Part shown: in pieces, positions 44,501 to 52,153 of the stretch | Layout of the letters: each line of letters begins with the position of its first letter | Position numbering within the stretch: position 1 is the stretch's first letter | NCBI RefSeq assembly: GCF_030463565.1 | Contig: NC_134643.1 | Location: 78,117,721-78,181,720, forward strand | Length of the DNA stretch: 64,000 bases | Reading direction: 5' to 3' | From: Pelecanus crispus | Taxonomy: Eukaryota > Chordata > Aves > Pelecaniformes > Pelecanidae | Position numbers and translations under genes: made by a program | Notes under the pieces: model-generated | Databases searched by the model: none | Seen by the model: the letters and a program-made list of their open reading frames with translations, nothing else | What the model was told of the DNA's origin: nothing

Positions 44501-47182
44501 CAATGTCAAACCAGGATTGTTTTTAATTGCTCTAGCATCAGATACTCCAGGTAAGAGACTTACACTTGCAGAATTTTGTTGTGGTGATTAAGAGAGATAT
44601 CCGTGCTCCAAACATTTTATGTCTGTTTATTTTCCATCATTCCTCTGGCAACGTTTTCTGGAACTAAAGGGGACGGTGGGTGAACGTTTTGTGGCAGCTT
44701 CACACATTACATGACTTAAGGGTGGATTTATCTGTTCCTTTCTTCCTACCTGCCAATTTGTTTCTATTTATAACTCAAGAAGGACAGCCTGGAGGTAGCA
44801 TTTTATGAATCCTTTAACTAGTTAACTCTCTTCTCTCTCTCTTTGTTGTATGTTTCCTCTAAAATACAAACAAAAACTGCAAAGCAGCCTTAGGAGGTGA
44901 CCAAGATAGGCGTGCTTGTTGATGTCCTTGAGACCTCATTAGACAGTACTGGCTTCAGCTGGATTCTCTGTGATTTGATTAACAGGTTTTGGAGCCTCGT
45001 TTCAATGTAGAAACCATGGCACAGTTGCTGAACATCCCACCAAACAAGACGCTACTGAGAAGGCACTTGGCAACTCATTTCAACCTCCTCATTGGGCAGG
45101 AGGCCCAGCAGCAGAAACGTGAAGCCATGGAGTCCCCAGACTACATCCTTTTAACAGCAACTGCCAAAGTAAAGGTAGGTCACTTGTTCTGGGTCAGTGT
45201 GTGAGCTTCCAGGCAGACATTTAGATCTCCAGTGTGCTGGTTTTGGAGGGCAATTCAGTAAGGTCTGAGAAAAGGGGCTGGCTGCTAATGAAAGAAGTAT
45301 GAGAGCAGGACTCGGCAGATCTGGGTTTGACACTTGTGTCTACCATGAATGCACCGTATCTCAGCCTCTCATATGCACAGACAAGAGGTAGTACTCTTGT
45401 GTGTTGTCCTTCTGTCTGTACTATAAGATGTTTGGGAGGGAGACTGTCTCTTACTGTTTATGTGCTCATGGTTTAATGCAGTGGGATTCTGCTCTCATTT
45501 GGGATCCTTTAAATGGTCTTGTCTTAAGAGTGGTAGAATGAGGAGGCACATCTTGTTCTTTTGGATGCTACTATCGTGAAATACAGCTATTCAGAAGATC
45601 TTTGTTTAGGAGAGCAGTGGGGTTTTGACCCTTCCTCGTTGAAACATCAATGCAAGAGCAAGAGATCTGTTAATTCTTTGCTGACTCTCTAACTTCTTGT
45701 CAATTTTCTCTTCACTTGTAAGCCAAAGAAACTCGCATTCAGCAATTTTGGGAGTCTGAGGAAGAAGAAGCAGGATGATGTGGAAGAGTACGTGTGTCCT
45801 ATGGAGCTGGGGCGGGCATCTGGAAGTGGGTCGAAGAAGGGTTTTAAGCCTGGCCTGGACATCAGAGTATATGATGATGACGATTTGGACAGGCTGGAGC
45901 AGGTAAGCCAGTTCTAGCAGTTTGGAGTCCTTGATTGTGCTGTCAGGTTCGGTGGAAAAACCTTTCTTTTCACAGGGAAACCTTCCTTTTGCTTTGGCCT
46001 GTGAAGGTCCTGACTTCTTGCAGTCACGCAGCACCACTAACGAACGTGTGTCTCAGCCCAAGGAGGTTCAAGCTGTGAATGCAGCACCTTCAGGACCTTC
46101 TCTGGCATAACCTTCCTCTTCTCTCCTGACAGGGCACGCTCCTCCCTTGCTCTGACCATATGGAGTGTAATCAAGCAGTTGCGCTATTTGCTGCACTTAA
46201 TCGCCACTCTGTCGTGGCATACAATGAATTTATTATTCATTCATTACCTGTTTTTTGTAGATGGAAGATTCAGAAGGGACAGTGAGGCAAATAGGAGCGT
46301 TTTCTGAAGGCATCAACAACTTGACGGTAAGGCTTAAAAATGGGCTCTGTGGAATAAGATCTCTGTTTCTGTAAGATTGATATAAACCCCTTGGCAGTCG
46401 CTATTTGATACAAATTAAGTACAGCTTTTTCTTCACTATCACTGGCTCTGTTAAGCAGCTGAGTTTTGTAGTTTTGGGGGCAGTTGCTTTGATTGATTTC
46501 AGTGCATAGTGGGACCTAGTCTTTGGATAGAGTGAAGCGCCATTGGTTTCTGAGGGCTGAAGTATGTCAAATACTGTGCAAACTATGGGTATAGTGAGGC
46601 CTCATCAGAACTAGGGGTCAGATGAGGTCCTTTGGTTTTTGTACAGGGATGGAGGGGAAAAGAAAAATTGGCGGTTGAAGAAGATACCCTCCCATCATGG
46701 CTGGGAGGTTCCCCGATCTGGGAGTGGTGGCCCGTGGTCACCAGCCCTCTTTGCTGACTCTCCGCCCTGCAGGGAGGGCAGAGGACACGGCACCCAGCTC
46801 TAAGCCGGCGCGTTGCCCTTGGGCGGCGGGTTGCCAGCTGAGGGTCATGGCGCGTTTTCTTGGTGGAAGCCCAGCCTCAGCCTGCGCTCCCCCGTCGTTT
46901 GGGCCATCAGAGAGGGGACTGAGCCGCGAGCTGGTCAGGAACCAGCATGGGTGAAAAACGTCCTCAGCAGAACGAAGCGGTGGCTGGCAGGGCTGACGAC
47001 GCTGTTTGCTGCTGGGCACAGGGCTGGACTGTTCCAGGTGCTTGGTTTTAGTTGTGAGGGCCTGAACCCTGACTCTTCCCTCCTTTCCTTTCTAGCACAT
47101 GTTGAAAGAAGATGAAATGTTTAAAGACTTTGCGACTCGCTCTCCTAGCACCAGTATAACAGATGAGGACTCCAACGTGTGA
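8504..47182 (+). CDS. PPFIBP1: PPFIBP1, liprin-beta-1 (27 joined coding exons; N-terminal exons upstream of the window)
   Basis: Liprin-beta-1 is a cytoplasmic scaffold that pairs with liprin-alpha and links LAR-type receptor tyrosine phosphatases, KANK proteins and the cortical adhesion machinery. The joined exons give 943 residues plus stop. Residues 1-about 270 are heptad-rich coiled coil (NDKESLVLQVSVLTDQVEAQ, then ELLSRTSLETQKLDLMAE). A low-complexity Ser/Pro linker follows, with the basic motif SSFGRGFFKIK. Three SAM domains complete the C-terminal half: SAM1 begins FAKWTKEQVCNWL, SAM2 WLDDIGLPQY, SAM3 WTNHRVMEWLRSVDLAEYAP. The end is SITDEDSNV. It matches liprin-beta-1 rather than beta-2 by SLMAKLSSMKIKVGQMQYEK and by the acidic C-terminus. 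All splice phases agree and the total (2,832 nt) is divisible by three. Downstream REP15 supports the assignment. Confidence 0.96.
9822..9935 (+). CDS. PPFIBP1: PPFIBP1 exon w2 (VSVLTDQVEAQ...MLQQ)
   Basis: 38 codons, phase 0 to 0. The coding sequence starts GTAAGTGTG right after a good acceptor (TTTTTCTCTGCTGTGCAG), so the exon's first bases are themselves a consensus donor. True donor CAG/GTATTT. Confidence 0.95.
10492..10623 (+). CDS. PPFIBP1: PPFIBP1 exon w3 (ELLSRTSLETQ...RFRDTE)
   Basis: 44 codons of coiled coil, phase 0 to 0. Acceptor follows a pyrimidine-rich tract ending GAATCAG. Donor GAG/GTGAGT. Confidence 0.95.
10624..16069 (+). other. PPFIBP1: PPFIBP1 intron, 5.4 kb
   Basis: No exon, RNA gene or clear repeat recognised. 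AT-rich in the middle (about 12,580-13,230). Short open frames on both strands lack splice or homology support. Confidence 0.7.
16070..16162 (+). CDS. PPFIBP1: PPFIBP1 exon w4 (DLIQEINELRLRV...KTTK)
   Basis: 31 codons of coiled coil, phase 0 to 0. Acceptor TTTTTCCCCTCACTCAG, donor AAA/GTAAGT. Confidence 0.95.
16367..16400. repeat. Short tandem duplication (about 19-bp period)
   Basis: TATGTTTTTTATCTGGGCA is followed at once by TATGTTTTTTATCC. Two copies, intronic, no known role. Confidence 0.6.
16698..16790 (+). CDS. PPFIBP1: PPFIBP1 exon w5 (SLMAKLSSMKIKVGQ...QMLK)
   Basis: 31 codons, phase 0 to 0. This segment is diagnostic for liprin-beta-1, since beta-2 lacks it. The donor is weak (AAG/GTGTAG), which would suit alternative use, and the exon can be skipped without a frame change. 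Confidence 0.93.
18501..18615 (+). CDS. PPFIBP1: PPFIBP1 exon w6 (DELAALKDKLEQ...GIEILDR)
   Basis: 38 codons plus one base, phase 0 to 1. Acceptor TCTGTTACAG, donor CAGAG/GTAAGA. Coiled coil rich in Lys and Glu. Confidence 0.95.
18616..20161 (+). other. PPFIBP1: PPFIBP1 intron
   Basis: AT-rich sequence with no recognised exon or repeat. It precedes a 33-nt cassette microexon. Confidence 0.7.
20162..20194 (+). CDS. PPFIBP1: PPFIBP1 microexon w7 (33 nt, DENCKKKLKDK)
   Basis: Acceptor CCTGCACAG, donor AAAA/GTAAGG, phase 1 to 1. With it the junction reads LDR-DENCKKKLKDK-NIEVQ. Without it, LDR-DIEVQ. Both are in frame, so it is a symmetric cassette. From memory, human liprin-beta-1 has isoforms with a similar Lys-rich insert at this point. 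Confidence 0.85.
21517..21578 (+). CDS. PPFIBP1: PPFIBP1 exon w8 (IEVQKMKKAVESLMAANEEK)
   Basis: 62 nt, phase 1 to 0. Acceptor TGTGTTTTTAG, donor AAG/GTAGCA (weak). The conserved block matches liprin-beta-1 nearly exactly. Confidence 0.95.
21621..21660. repeat. Tandem duplication, 2 x 20 bp
   Basis: TAAGAAAATCTTCATATCTC is followed directly by TAAGAAAATCTTCATATATG, differing only in the last few bases. Intronic, 42 nt past a weak donor. Confidence 0.8.
22285..22369 (+). CDS. PPFIBP1: PPFIBP1 exon w9 (DRKIEELRQSLNRYKK...AQGKK)
   Basis: 28 codons plus one base, phase 0 to 1. Two in-frame donors lie 9 nt apart: CAAG/GTAAAA after 22,360 and AAAG/GTATTG after 22,369. The downstream one keeps GKK, as in the remembered human protein (AQGKKGK), and is used here. 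Confidence 0.92.
22370..25341 (+). other. PPFIBP1: PPFIBP1 intron, 3 kb
   Basis: No recognised exon or repeat. Several overlapping open frames around 22,700-24,100 sit in more GC-rich sequence but lack homology and splice signals. Confidence 0.65.
25342..25499 (+). CDS. PPFIBP1: PPFIBP1 exon w10 (KESDGEDFLNSG...NLNIHEE)
   Basis: 158 nt, phase 1 to 0. Start of the Ser/Pro linker. Contains the conserved EKSPSPTPV motif. Acceptor CTCTCCCTTCAG, donor GAG/GTATAT. Confidence 0.93.
26437..26555 (+). CDS. PPFIBP1: PPFIBP1 exon w11 (IHTSILQISIPS...PASEM)
   Basis: 119 nt, phase 0 to 2. Two acceptors lie 12 nt apart in frame: TTTTTAG before 26,425 (adds NSLQ) and TTACAG before 26,437. The second gives EE-IHTSILQIS, which aligns with the remembered human EE-FHTTILQVS. 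Donor ATGAG/GTATTA. Confidence 0.88.
26556..28064 (+). other. PPFIBP1: PPFIBP1 intron
   Basis: No recognised exon. The CG-richer part near 27,180-27,360 carries only short unsupported open frames. Confidence 0.65.
28065..28118 (+). CDS. PPFIBP1: PPFIBP1 exon w12 (EGRSTGSCPETQLCDSP)
   Basis: 54 nt, phase 2 to 2. TQLCD is shared with the mammalian protein. Acceptor CTTTTTTGTTTTTACAG, donor CCAGT/GTAAGT. A skip of this exon would keep the frame. Confidence 0.88.
28179..28191. repeat. Homopolymer C13
   Basis: Thirteen C in a row, 60 nt into the intron after exon w12. Confidence 0.85.
28690..28800. repeat. Possible ancient CR1/L3-like relic
   Basis: TTCAGTGAAGCTACTCCTAATTTATACCTGG-type sequence (about 28,722-28,755) resembles the old amniote repeat phrase 'cagtggagttactcctgatttacacc'. 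Weak, from memory. Confidence 0.3.
29285..29342 (+). CDS. PPFIBP1: PPFIBP1 exon w13 (TTSLQKSSSLSSLRKETSE)
   Basis: 58 nt, phase 2 to 0. Acceptor TTGTTGTTTCAG. The donor is uncertain: GAA/GTGGTT (used here) or GTG/GTTGGT three bases later, which would add one Val. Both are weak. QKSSSL and KETS are conserved with the mammalian protein. Confidence 0.82.
30435..30464 (+). CDS. PPFIBP1: PPFIBP1 microexon w14 (30 nt, DRDSAQKPTE)
   Basis: Acceptor TCTTTCCCAAACAG, donor GAG/GTAACG, phase 0 to 0. It sits where mammalian liprin-beta-1 has a similar polar segment (…IQKTSE…). A symmetric, skippable microexon. Confidence 0.75.
30465..31587 (+). other. PPFIBP1: PPFIBP1 intron
   Basis: Contains a GTGTGTGCGTGCTCGTGCGT-type GT-rich stretch just after the microexon donor (30,469 on). 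Nothing else recognised. Confidence 0.65.
31588..31759 (+). CDS. PPFIBP1: PPFIBP1 exon w15 (VKPPVEGNNF...RTASAPNL)
   Basis: 57 codons plus one base, phase 0 to 1. Carries the conserved basic stretch SSFGRGFFKIKNNKRTASAP. Acceptor ACTCGAGCAG, donor CTGG/GTAGGT. Confidence 0.94.
31760..33242 (+). other. PPFIBP1: PPFIBP1 intron before the SASAP microexon
   Basis: Holds a MIR-like relic (32,835-32,940). The last 70 nt are rich in pyrimidine and TG/TGC steps (CCCTCTGCGTGTTCTCTCCC, TTGTGCTGCGTGTGG), a layout often seen before regulated microexons. Confidence 0.6.
32835..32940 (+). repeat. MIR-like relic
   Basis: GAATTTGAGTAAGTTATTTA...CAGTGCTTCCATTTGTAAAG...ATACTTGCCACCTCATGGGA follows the MIR order 'gaccttgggcaagttactta', 'cagtttcctcatctgtaaa', 'tacctacctcataggg'. 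Strongly diverged. Confidence 0.5.
33243..33275 (+). CDS. PPFIBP1: PPFIBP1 microexon w16 (33 nt, DRSRSASAPTL)
   Basis: Acceptor ...GGATATCTGAAG, donor TTTAG/GTACAG, phase 1 to 1. It repeats the motif at the end of exon w15 (RTASAPNL then RSASAPTL). Human liprin-beta-1 isoforms, as I recall, contain DRKRSASAPTL here. Skipping keeps the frame (NL-AETEK). The acceptor lacks a strong pyrimidine run in its last 15 nt, which fits regulated inclusion. Confidence 0.85.
   Translation: MAVEVQVHLL
33276..35580 (+). other. PPFIBP1: PPFIBP1 intron
   Basis: No recognised exon or repeat. Short open frames on both strands only. Confidence 0.65.
35581..35722 (+). CDS. PPFIBP1: PPFIBP1 exon w17 (ETEKGSADHLDLAG...KKLFGK)
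   Basis: 142 nt, phase 1 to 2. Acceptor TTGTTTTCTAATAG, donor GGAAA/GTAAGT. Contains the conserved PPSPDSKKK and IKKLFG motifs. Confidence 0.94.
35812..35880 (+). CDS. PPFIBP1: Candidate cassette exon of PPFIBP1 (69 nt), not in the joined CDS
   Basis: Flanked by a very strong acceptor (TCTTCCCTTTTTCCCCCTCAG) and a donor (AGCAG/GTCAGT). Phase 2 to 2, so it inserts 23 residues (PVAPSFTVSRAGASLAFEGA and a few more) between LFGK and LKRSQ with no stop. It lies between two certain exons. I do not recall it from the mammalian protein. Confidence 0.4.
36003..36131 (+). CDS. PPFIBP1: PPFIBP1 exon w18 (LKRSQSTTFNSDDMS...LGQSH)
   Basis: 129 nt, phase 2 to 2. Carries the highly conserved FKRGGTRATAGPRLGWSRDL block. 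Acceptor CCTTTAAACTAG, donor CACAA/GTAAGA. Confidence 0.95.
36807..36957 (+). CDS. PPFIBP1: PPFIBP1 exon w19 (start of SAM1)
   Basis: 151 nt, phase 2 to 0. ELDMPFAKWTKEQVCNWL opens the first SAM domain. GQTLLQASQQDLEK ends the exon. Donor AAG/GTGAGA. Confidence 0.96.
36958..38187 (+). other. PPFIBP1: PPFIBP1 intron with A22 run
   Basis: AT-rich. A run of 22 A spans 37,049-37,070. No TTTATT or other signal marks it as a retroposed tail. Nothing else recognised. Confidence 0.65.
38188..38299 (+). CDS. PPFIBP1: PPFIBP1 exon w20 (ELGIKHPLHRKK...LDYHWVT)
   Basis: 112 nt, phase 0 to 1. Completes SAM1 (ELGIKHPLHRKKLQLALQAL) and leads into SAM2. Acceptor CTTTCACAG, donor TTACCA/GTAAGA. Confidence 0.96.
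38446..38534 (+). CDS. PPFIBP1: PPFIBP1 exon w21 (WLDDIGLPQYKTQF...HYMSV)
   Basis: 89 nt, phase 1 to 0. First half of SAM2. Acceptor TCTCTGCCGCAG, donor GTG/GTGAGT. Confidence 0.96.
38535..43078 (+). other. PPFIBP1: PPFIBP1 intron, 4.5 kb, with GC-rich block and G22
   Basis: A GC-rich block at about 38,700-39,240 holds long but low-complexity overlapping open frames on both strands and a run of 22 G (38,948-38,969). The remainder is AT-rich with nothing recognised. Confidence 0.6.
38948..38969. repeat. Homopolymer G22
   Basis: Twenty-two G in a row on the sense strand of PPFIBP1, able in principle to form quadruplexes in DNA or pre-mRNA. Length likely unstable. Confidence 0.9.
43079..43201 (+). 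CDS. PPFIBP1: PPFIBP1 exon w22 (DDLLSLKVVSVLHHL...RRPSDE)
   Basis: 41 codons, phase 0 to 0. Second half of SAM2 (LKVVSVLHHLSIKRAIQVLR). Acceptor CTGTTTCGACAG, donor GAG/GTACTG. Confidence 0.96.
44030..44155 (+). CDS. PPFIBP1: PPFIBP1 exon w23 (start of SAM3)
   Basis: 42 codons, phase 0 to 0. WTNHRVMEWLRSVDLAEYAP and NLRGSGVHGGLM are near-invariant in liprins. Acceptor TCCTCCTGTTCACAG, donor ATG/GTAAGG. Confidence 0.97.
44986..45174 (+). CDS. PPFIBP1: PPFIBP1 exon w24 (VLEPRFNVETMAQL...TATAKVK)
   Basis: 63 codons, phase 0 to 0. End of SAM3 (LLNIPPNKTLLRRHLATHFN) plus linker. Donor AAG/GTAGGT. Confidence 0.97.
45175..45722 (+). other. PPFIBP1: PPFIBP1 intron
   Basis: GATCTGGGTTTGACACTTGT at about 45,319 faintly resembles the MIR tRNA-like B-box part. 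Too short to call. Nothing else recognised. Confidence 0.55.
45723..45902 (+). CDS. PPFIBP1: PPFIBP1 exon w25 (PKKLAFSNFGSLRKKKQ...LDRLEQ)
   Basis: 60 codons, phase 0 to 0. Basic patch SLRKKKQ followed by EEYVCPMELG and an acidic DDDDLDRLEQ. Acceptor TTCACTTGTAAG, donor CAG/GTAAGC. Confidence 0.96.
46261..46326 (+). CDS. PPFIBP1: PPFIBP1 exon w26 (MEDSEGTVRQIGAFSEGINN)
   Basis: 22 codons, phase 0 to 0, ending LT. Acceptor CTGTTTTTTGTAG, donor ACG/GTAAGG. Confidence 0.96.
46327..47095 (+). other. PPFIBP1: Last PPFIBP1 intron
   Basis: GC-rich in its second half (46,690-47,030) with unsupported overlapping open frames. Ends TCCTTTCTAG. Confidence 0.7.
47096..47182 (+). CDS. PPFIBP1: PPFIBP1 terminal coding exon w27
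   Basis: 28 codons plus TGA (47,180-47,182). HMLKEDEMFKDFATRSPSTS then ITDEDSNV, the conserved liprin-beta-1 C-terminus. Confidence 0.97.
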   Translation, partial: HMLKEDEMFKDFATRSPSTSITDEDSNV

Positions 47183-49812
47183 CACTAACCACCAGGCACT
47201 GACAAACGCTCACTTTCCTATGTGCAAGAAACGTCATCATTATACATGACGGGCAGCAGATCATGTACATTACATTGCTCTTGCTTCTGTTTGTTAGAAG
47301 TAATATTGGGGGATGGAGAATTTAAAGAAAAAAAAGGAGGGGGGAAAAAAAGGTGCCTACTATAAAGTTGCCATAAGAAACACCCAGACACTGGTGAATG
47401 GTAGTTGTTTTTACTATATTTAATGTACAAACTGGTGATATGTTTCAGAGTGTTGCATTTAAATTTACATAGTATCATTGTGCTCCTTTTGCTTATTCAT
47501 GGCCTCAGATAATCCTTTATACTGTTCCAAAATAAGAGAAGGTGTTAGGTAGAAGTATTGTGTCTGTAGATATTGTGCATCAGCTTTCTCTAGGCTCTCA
47601 GCTGAAAAAAGATGTTGCTGCTCTTTGTCAAGTGCATTTGTTCAGCACAAATACCAGTTCTGCCCTTCCTATGGTATCCAATGTAGGATTTTAGTCATCC
47701 ATGCCTTGCATAAACTCCCCGGGAGCTCTTGATTGTTGCTCTTATTTTTATACTGTTTTATTAAAAAAAAAAAGAAAAAAAGAAAAAATAAATATATGAA
47801 GTGCATATAAAAGCAAAAATTTAAATTTTGTGAGATAGAGTGATGGAAAGTTCAAGGTGTGGGGGAAGGGGAGAGGGTTGTAAAAAGATTATGCCAGTTT
47901 GCATACCAGCTGGTTACTGGAAAAGGCAGGCTGACCTTTGGAACTGTTTGCTTTCATTGCTTTTTACTAAGTGCACAGTTTAATGATCTTCCATTTGGGA
48001 TGAAACAATTATAAAGCATGTTTCTTCTAGCAGTGACTCTTACGGAAACTGCACATTTTAAAACATCTTCTATCTTGTTCCCAGCAGCAGTATTTATAGT
48101 ATTCAAACAAGGTTATTAACACTTCTGTGACTTAAAATATTTCGTTAAAGTTGAGAGTACTCCCTACGTATGGAAGGGATATTTCTGTGCTGTGACTAAC
48201 ATAAAGATGGTGTAGTTGGAAAAAAAAAAAAAAAGTTATATAGAGAAATGTATAGGAAATATATTATTTCATAATATTAAACCTAAGGGGGGACTTTTCC
48301 TCAGAAATTCCAATATCAAACATGTTGCTCATCATTTTACCTTCTTAAAGCACAGCTCCTCTGCTTTTGAAGATCATCAGATTTTAAAAATCCTAACTAG
48401 CCAGTGGAAATCTTTTGTCAGCCTTTTGGTATTGTGAGGTGTCCTAGCTAAAAGCAAACAAAACCAAGTAACTCTGTTTACCACAGTGGTCATTCGTATG
48501 GTGTTGAACATTGCATGTATTTTAGCACAATGGCATGAAGCTTCTTTGCTTTGTAAAGGCAAAAAAAGTACAGCTGGAATTGTTCCTTGCAGTGGTGTGT
48601 TGTTTTACCAAGTGTTTGTCACTCGTTTCATCGCTCTCCTTGCTGGAAGTGAGACAGTTTCCGACACGTTGCTGGTGTGGTGCAAGGGATGTTAGATTTG
48701 TGCTGACTTTGGGTATTTCTGAAACACTATTAACAAAGCTAGGAAAGGAAGAAAGGTTCTTTCAGGGGCTTCCGGGGAGCTCCCGTCAGATGTTGGGGTA
48801 GATTGGAGACATATTCTAGAATTATGCTATTGTAACCTGATAAGCTATTGCCAGCCTGGTTCTTTGAAGGATGTGCAGTGTAGGCTGTTAATTTATGTAC
48901 AAAGATGAAAAATTTTATGTGGACTGGTTATACATAATACCAAGTGCTGCCGTTTTCTCTTTAGTATCTGGAGCCAGGCAAACAATCCATAATGTATACA
49001 TAAAATAGTTTGTGCTGCTTAACCGTTTGTCTACAGACAACTCACAACTGATGCTTTATTCAAAATTCCTGACTGAGTAATGTCCACAAATAATTTGCCG
49101 TCTGTTGTTTCTTCCTCTGCGGTCTTGGGGGTGTTGGAGCTATTTTATTCGGGCAGAAATACCACATTGTGTAACGCCTGCCATCAGCTTTAAGGTGCAA
49201 ATGCTTGGGATGTGAATTCAGGGCTCGCTTTCTGTGAGTACTTTGCAATACAGTTATTATTTTACAAATAAGTTGGACTTAAGACGCTGCTCTCCCAAAT
49301 GCTGCAGAAGCACTGGGAAGATGTGGTGCAGGCTTCTGAGCAAAAGTATTCCTCCAGATTCACTCTCACTAGACACTGGCTAGTGAACATACCGACTGGA
49401 TATTCACAGGGGAAAAAGAAAAGGGGGCTAGCGACACATTATTATGTGCTGAAATAGGCACAAAGAAATACTCTCTGTTTTCTCTTCAGTCCAGTGCTAT
49501 TAGCAAGCGTATTGGCAACAGCAGATGATGGTTTATTTTAAGTCCAGTGGAAGTAGCATTCTCTCCAAACAACCCTTTTCCTGCGTGTACCGGCTGGAAA
49601 CCAGGTTGTCCCTTCAAAGCTGCCTGTCGTCTGAACCTTGGTTATTTTATGGGGGTGGAATACGAAAGCAAGTGATAAAGTCAGGAAGTTTATGTGCACA
49701 TGTGCACAATTGATACCGTTGGAGTATTTTAATTTGTGCGTGTTTGAAGAGGGCAACATAACTACTGTGTATTGCCATGTAAAATCCAATAAAGTCTGTG
49801 GAAAATGCCAAG
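47183..49812 (+). other. PPFIBP1: PPFIBP1 3' UTR (3' end approximate)
   Basis: AT-rich sequence with no coding frame. Poly(A) signals AATAAA lie at 47,787-47,792 (just after an A-rich tract) and 49,788-49,793, the latter followed by the GT-rich GTGTTTCTGG, which fits a distal cleavage site near 49,812. A further AATAAA at 50,410-50,415, followed by GTGGTCTGTTTG, could extend the UTR. Confidence 0.6.
49788..49793 (+). terminator. Poly(A) signal AATAAA, likely distal PPFIBP1 site
   Basis: Canonical hexamer with a GT-rich element about 20 nt downstream. Alternatives at 47,787 and 50,410. Confidence 0.55.
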
Positions 49813-52153
49813 TGTTTCTGGAAGCTGGTTCCTTTTTAATGTATCCTCTTTGTTTCCTTTTTATTTTCCTAGGAAGCTCATTTTGTACTATTTAAAAGAC
49901 AAAGGAGGGAGAAGGGGCAAAATCGCACGTTTTTTGTGGACTGATTAGTTTGTTTGTCAATAGTGCCTGCAGAAAGACTCAGGTAATAGCTAAGAAATCA
50001 ACTATCCCAACTGTTTTTACTTATTTCTGGGATCCAGATTTGAACCATCTTGAGTTGTTCGGTATGGTGTCATTAGAAAGTGTTCCCCATTGCTCGGTGT
50101 GTGCTCCTCGGCGAGTCCTTGCGGTGTGCCGAAGGAAGGACCAGCTCTGTCGTTCCCCCCCCGTGCCCTCGCAGCCATCAGCAGTCACAGGAGCTGCACC
50201 TACTTTGCCAACGGGAGCTGAGCTTCCCCAAACTACATTTTGTTGCTGGGGTGTAAGTACAAATGATGATCGGTGTTTTGCCCAGTGTAGCCCAGATACC
50301 GAACCAGAGAATGCGGAACCCCTGTCTCGTGGCGTTTGTTTGTGTGGTTTTGTTCATCAGTTCAACATTTCAGCAGGAACACTGAGGATAAACACTTTGA
50401 AACCTAGATAATAAACTTTTGTGGTCTGTTTGTTTACAGTGATGAGGAAAAGATAGATGTCAATTGATGAAGAGCCTATGCAGATTAAACCCAGCTTTTT
50501 TCTGTTTGCTTAAATTGCATACATGCTTAGGAATGGAGAAGTAATACAGAATAACCTCTGGAATCACTGTTCTGATTCCCATCCAACTAGGTATTGTTGC
50601 ATCCTGGCTTTCCCTTTAGGAGAGGAGTTGCAATTATCCTACCTCCATGCTTTCTATACCTTGTACCGCTTTGTTGTTACGAATGTTTAGTGCATACTTC
50701 ATGCTTCACCTTAGTATTTTGGCATATTCATTTGCAGCAAGAGCTTTTCCTATTGACCCTCTTTATCCTCAGCTGGGAGGAAGAAGATAGTGCGCTTCGA
50801 GGCAGCTAAGAAGCAAAACCTGCTGAGTTGGCATTAGATTTGGAGCAAGGAGAGAGTATTAGGTGCTGGGGAAGCCTTGAATAGAAAGGAAATTAGAAGT
50901 ACAGTCAGAGATAACAGGAGAAGCAGCAGTGCGCTCCCTAATCATAGCTGTGAGAAGGTCTTGAAGGAACAGACACGGGCCTGTGCATGACACATTTGAA
51001 GACCTGTGGAAGACACGACATGTGATACATAGGACATGATCTGTTTCTTAGAGGGACCGGAGGGCAGTGGTGGGACTGACCAGCCTGGGCACCTCAGAAG
51101 GTGTTTCCCTGGGGTGGCAGGAGCATATGAACATCTGTAGGCAGAAGGAGAGAGAGATCAAATGAAGATGTTTTGAGCAATGAGAGTAAAGAGGGCAGAG
51201 AAAGACAGATCCTCGACACTTTTTTCACTCATTCAGAATGAAGAGGAGGAGGAAGAGCAGCATTCAGCAGGACAGAGCCTGTTTCTTGAGAATGGTGGTG
51301 AGATTCCGGGGCCGATGAGGAGACCATAGTGGTGCATTTGGCACCAGCAACATCCGGAGCTGAACCAGGGGTGGCTCCTGCTGCAGCGGTAACGTACGTT
51401 CAAGCTTTCACAGCTAGGGAGACTGGACTTTTTTAAGGTTAGGAAGCTTGTTTATTTGTAGCTGTATTTGATAGTCCTGCGGTGCATTGACTGTCCAAGC
51501 TTCTCTGAGATAATCCAGTTACAGGCAGCAACAGCGCAAGCTTCTCAGCTGAGCCAAAAGTCCGAGTCCGTGTGCATTGCCATGGCACAACTAATGCCAC
51601 TGACAGTAGCGGCAGTTAATACTGGGACACAGGCAACAGCCCATCAAAAAAGACCACCACGTCATTTCAAGCACCCTGTAGAAGTCTCTGGGTTTGGATG
51701 TGTACCCTTCTCTGGAGGTTTAAAAGAAAAAGGTGGTTTCATCTCCAGGAAACACCCAGTGCCAATAAAATGGCTTCTCTGTAATAGTCCTAGAAAGGAG
51801 ATCAAGGGAGATCAGAACAGACTGGAATGAGATAGCATCAGCTAAAGAAATGGTGCCGGAATTAATAGTAAGGAAAACAAGCACAGATGAATTCAGATGT
51901 GAAAGTTACTGGGCCTGTTGGGCTGGTTGCTGCTCGGTGAGCTGCGGGGAAACACACCCAGGAGAAAGCCCGTCTGCCTGCTTGCAGAGCTCGGCTCTGC
52001 TGCTGCCATGCCCTTCATCTGGAAGGCAGCAGGTAACCATGTGCGTGCTTCGTAGGTCTGGCTGAGCCCAGTGCCGACAGAGCCTTCTCTGGAAAAGGAA
52101 GGGACCTCCCTGGGGCGGTCTGCATGTGCAAACGACCTCCTCCTACACAGAAA
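49813..52153. other. PPFIBP1-REP15 intergenic region / possible REP15 5' UTR
   Basis: No protein homology seen. A purine-rich stretch (51,240-51,262) and moderately GC-rich sequence from 51,900 precede REP15. The REP15 promoter or a non-coding first exon may lie here but no TATA box or clear splice pair stands out. Confidence 0.5.

Noticed and set aside
46697..47115. Open frames in the last liprin intron and into exon w27
   Set aside because: They run in a different frame from HMLKEDEMF and lack homology.
8504..47182. Assignment to PPFIBP2 (liprin-beta-2), suggested at first by a CYB5R neighbour
   Set aside because: The SLMAKLSSMKIKVGQ exon, the FGRGFFKIK and SASAP motifs, the SITDEDSNV end and the REP15 neighbour all fit PPFIBP1.
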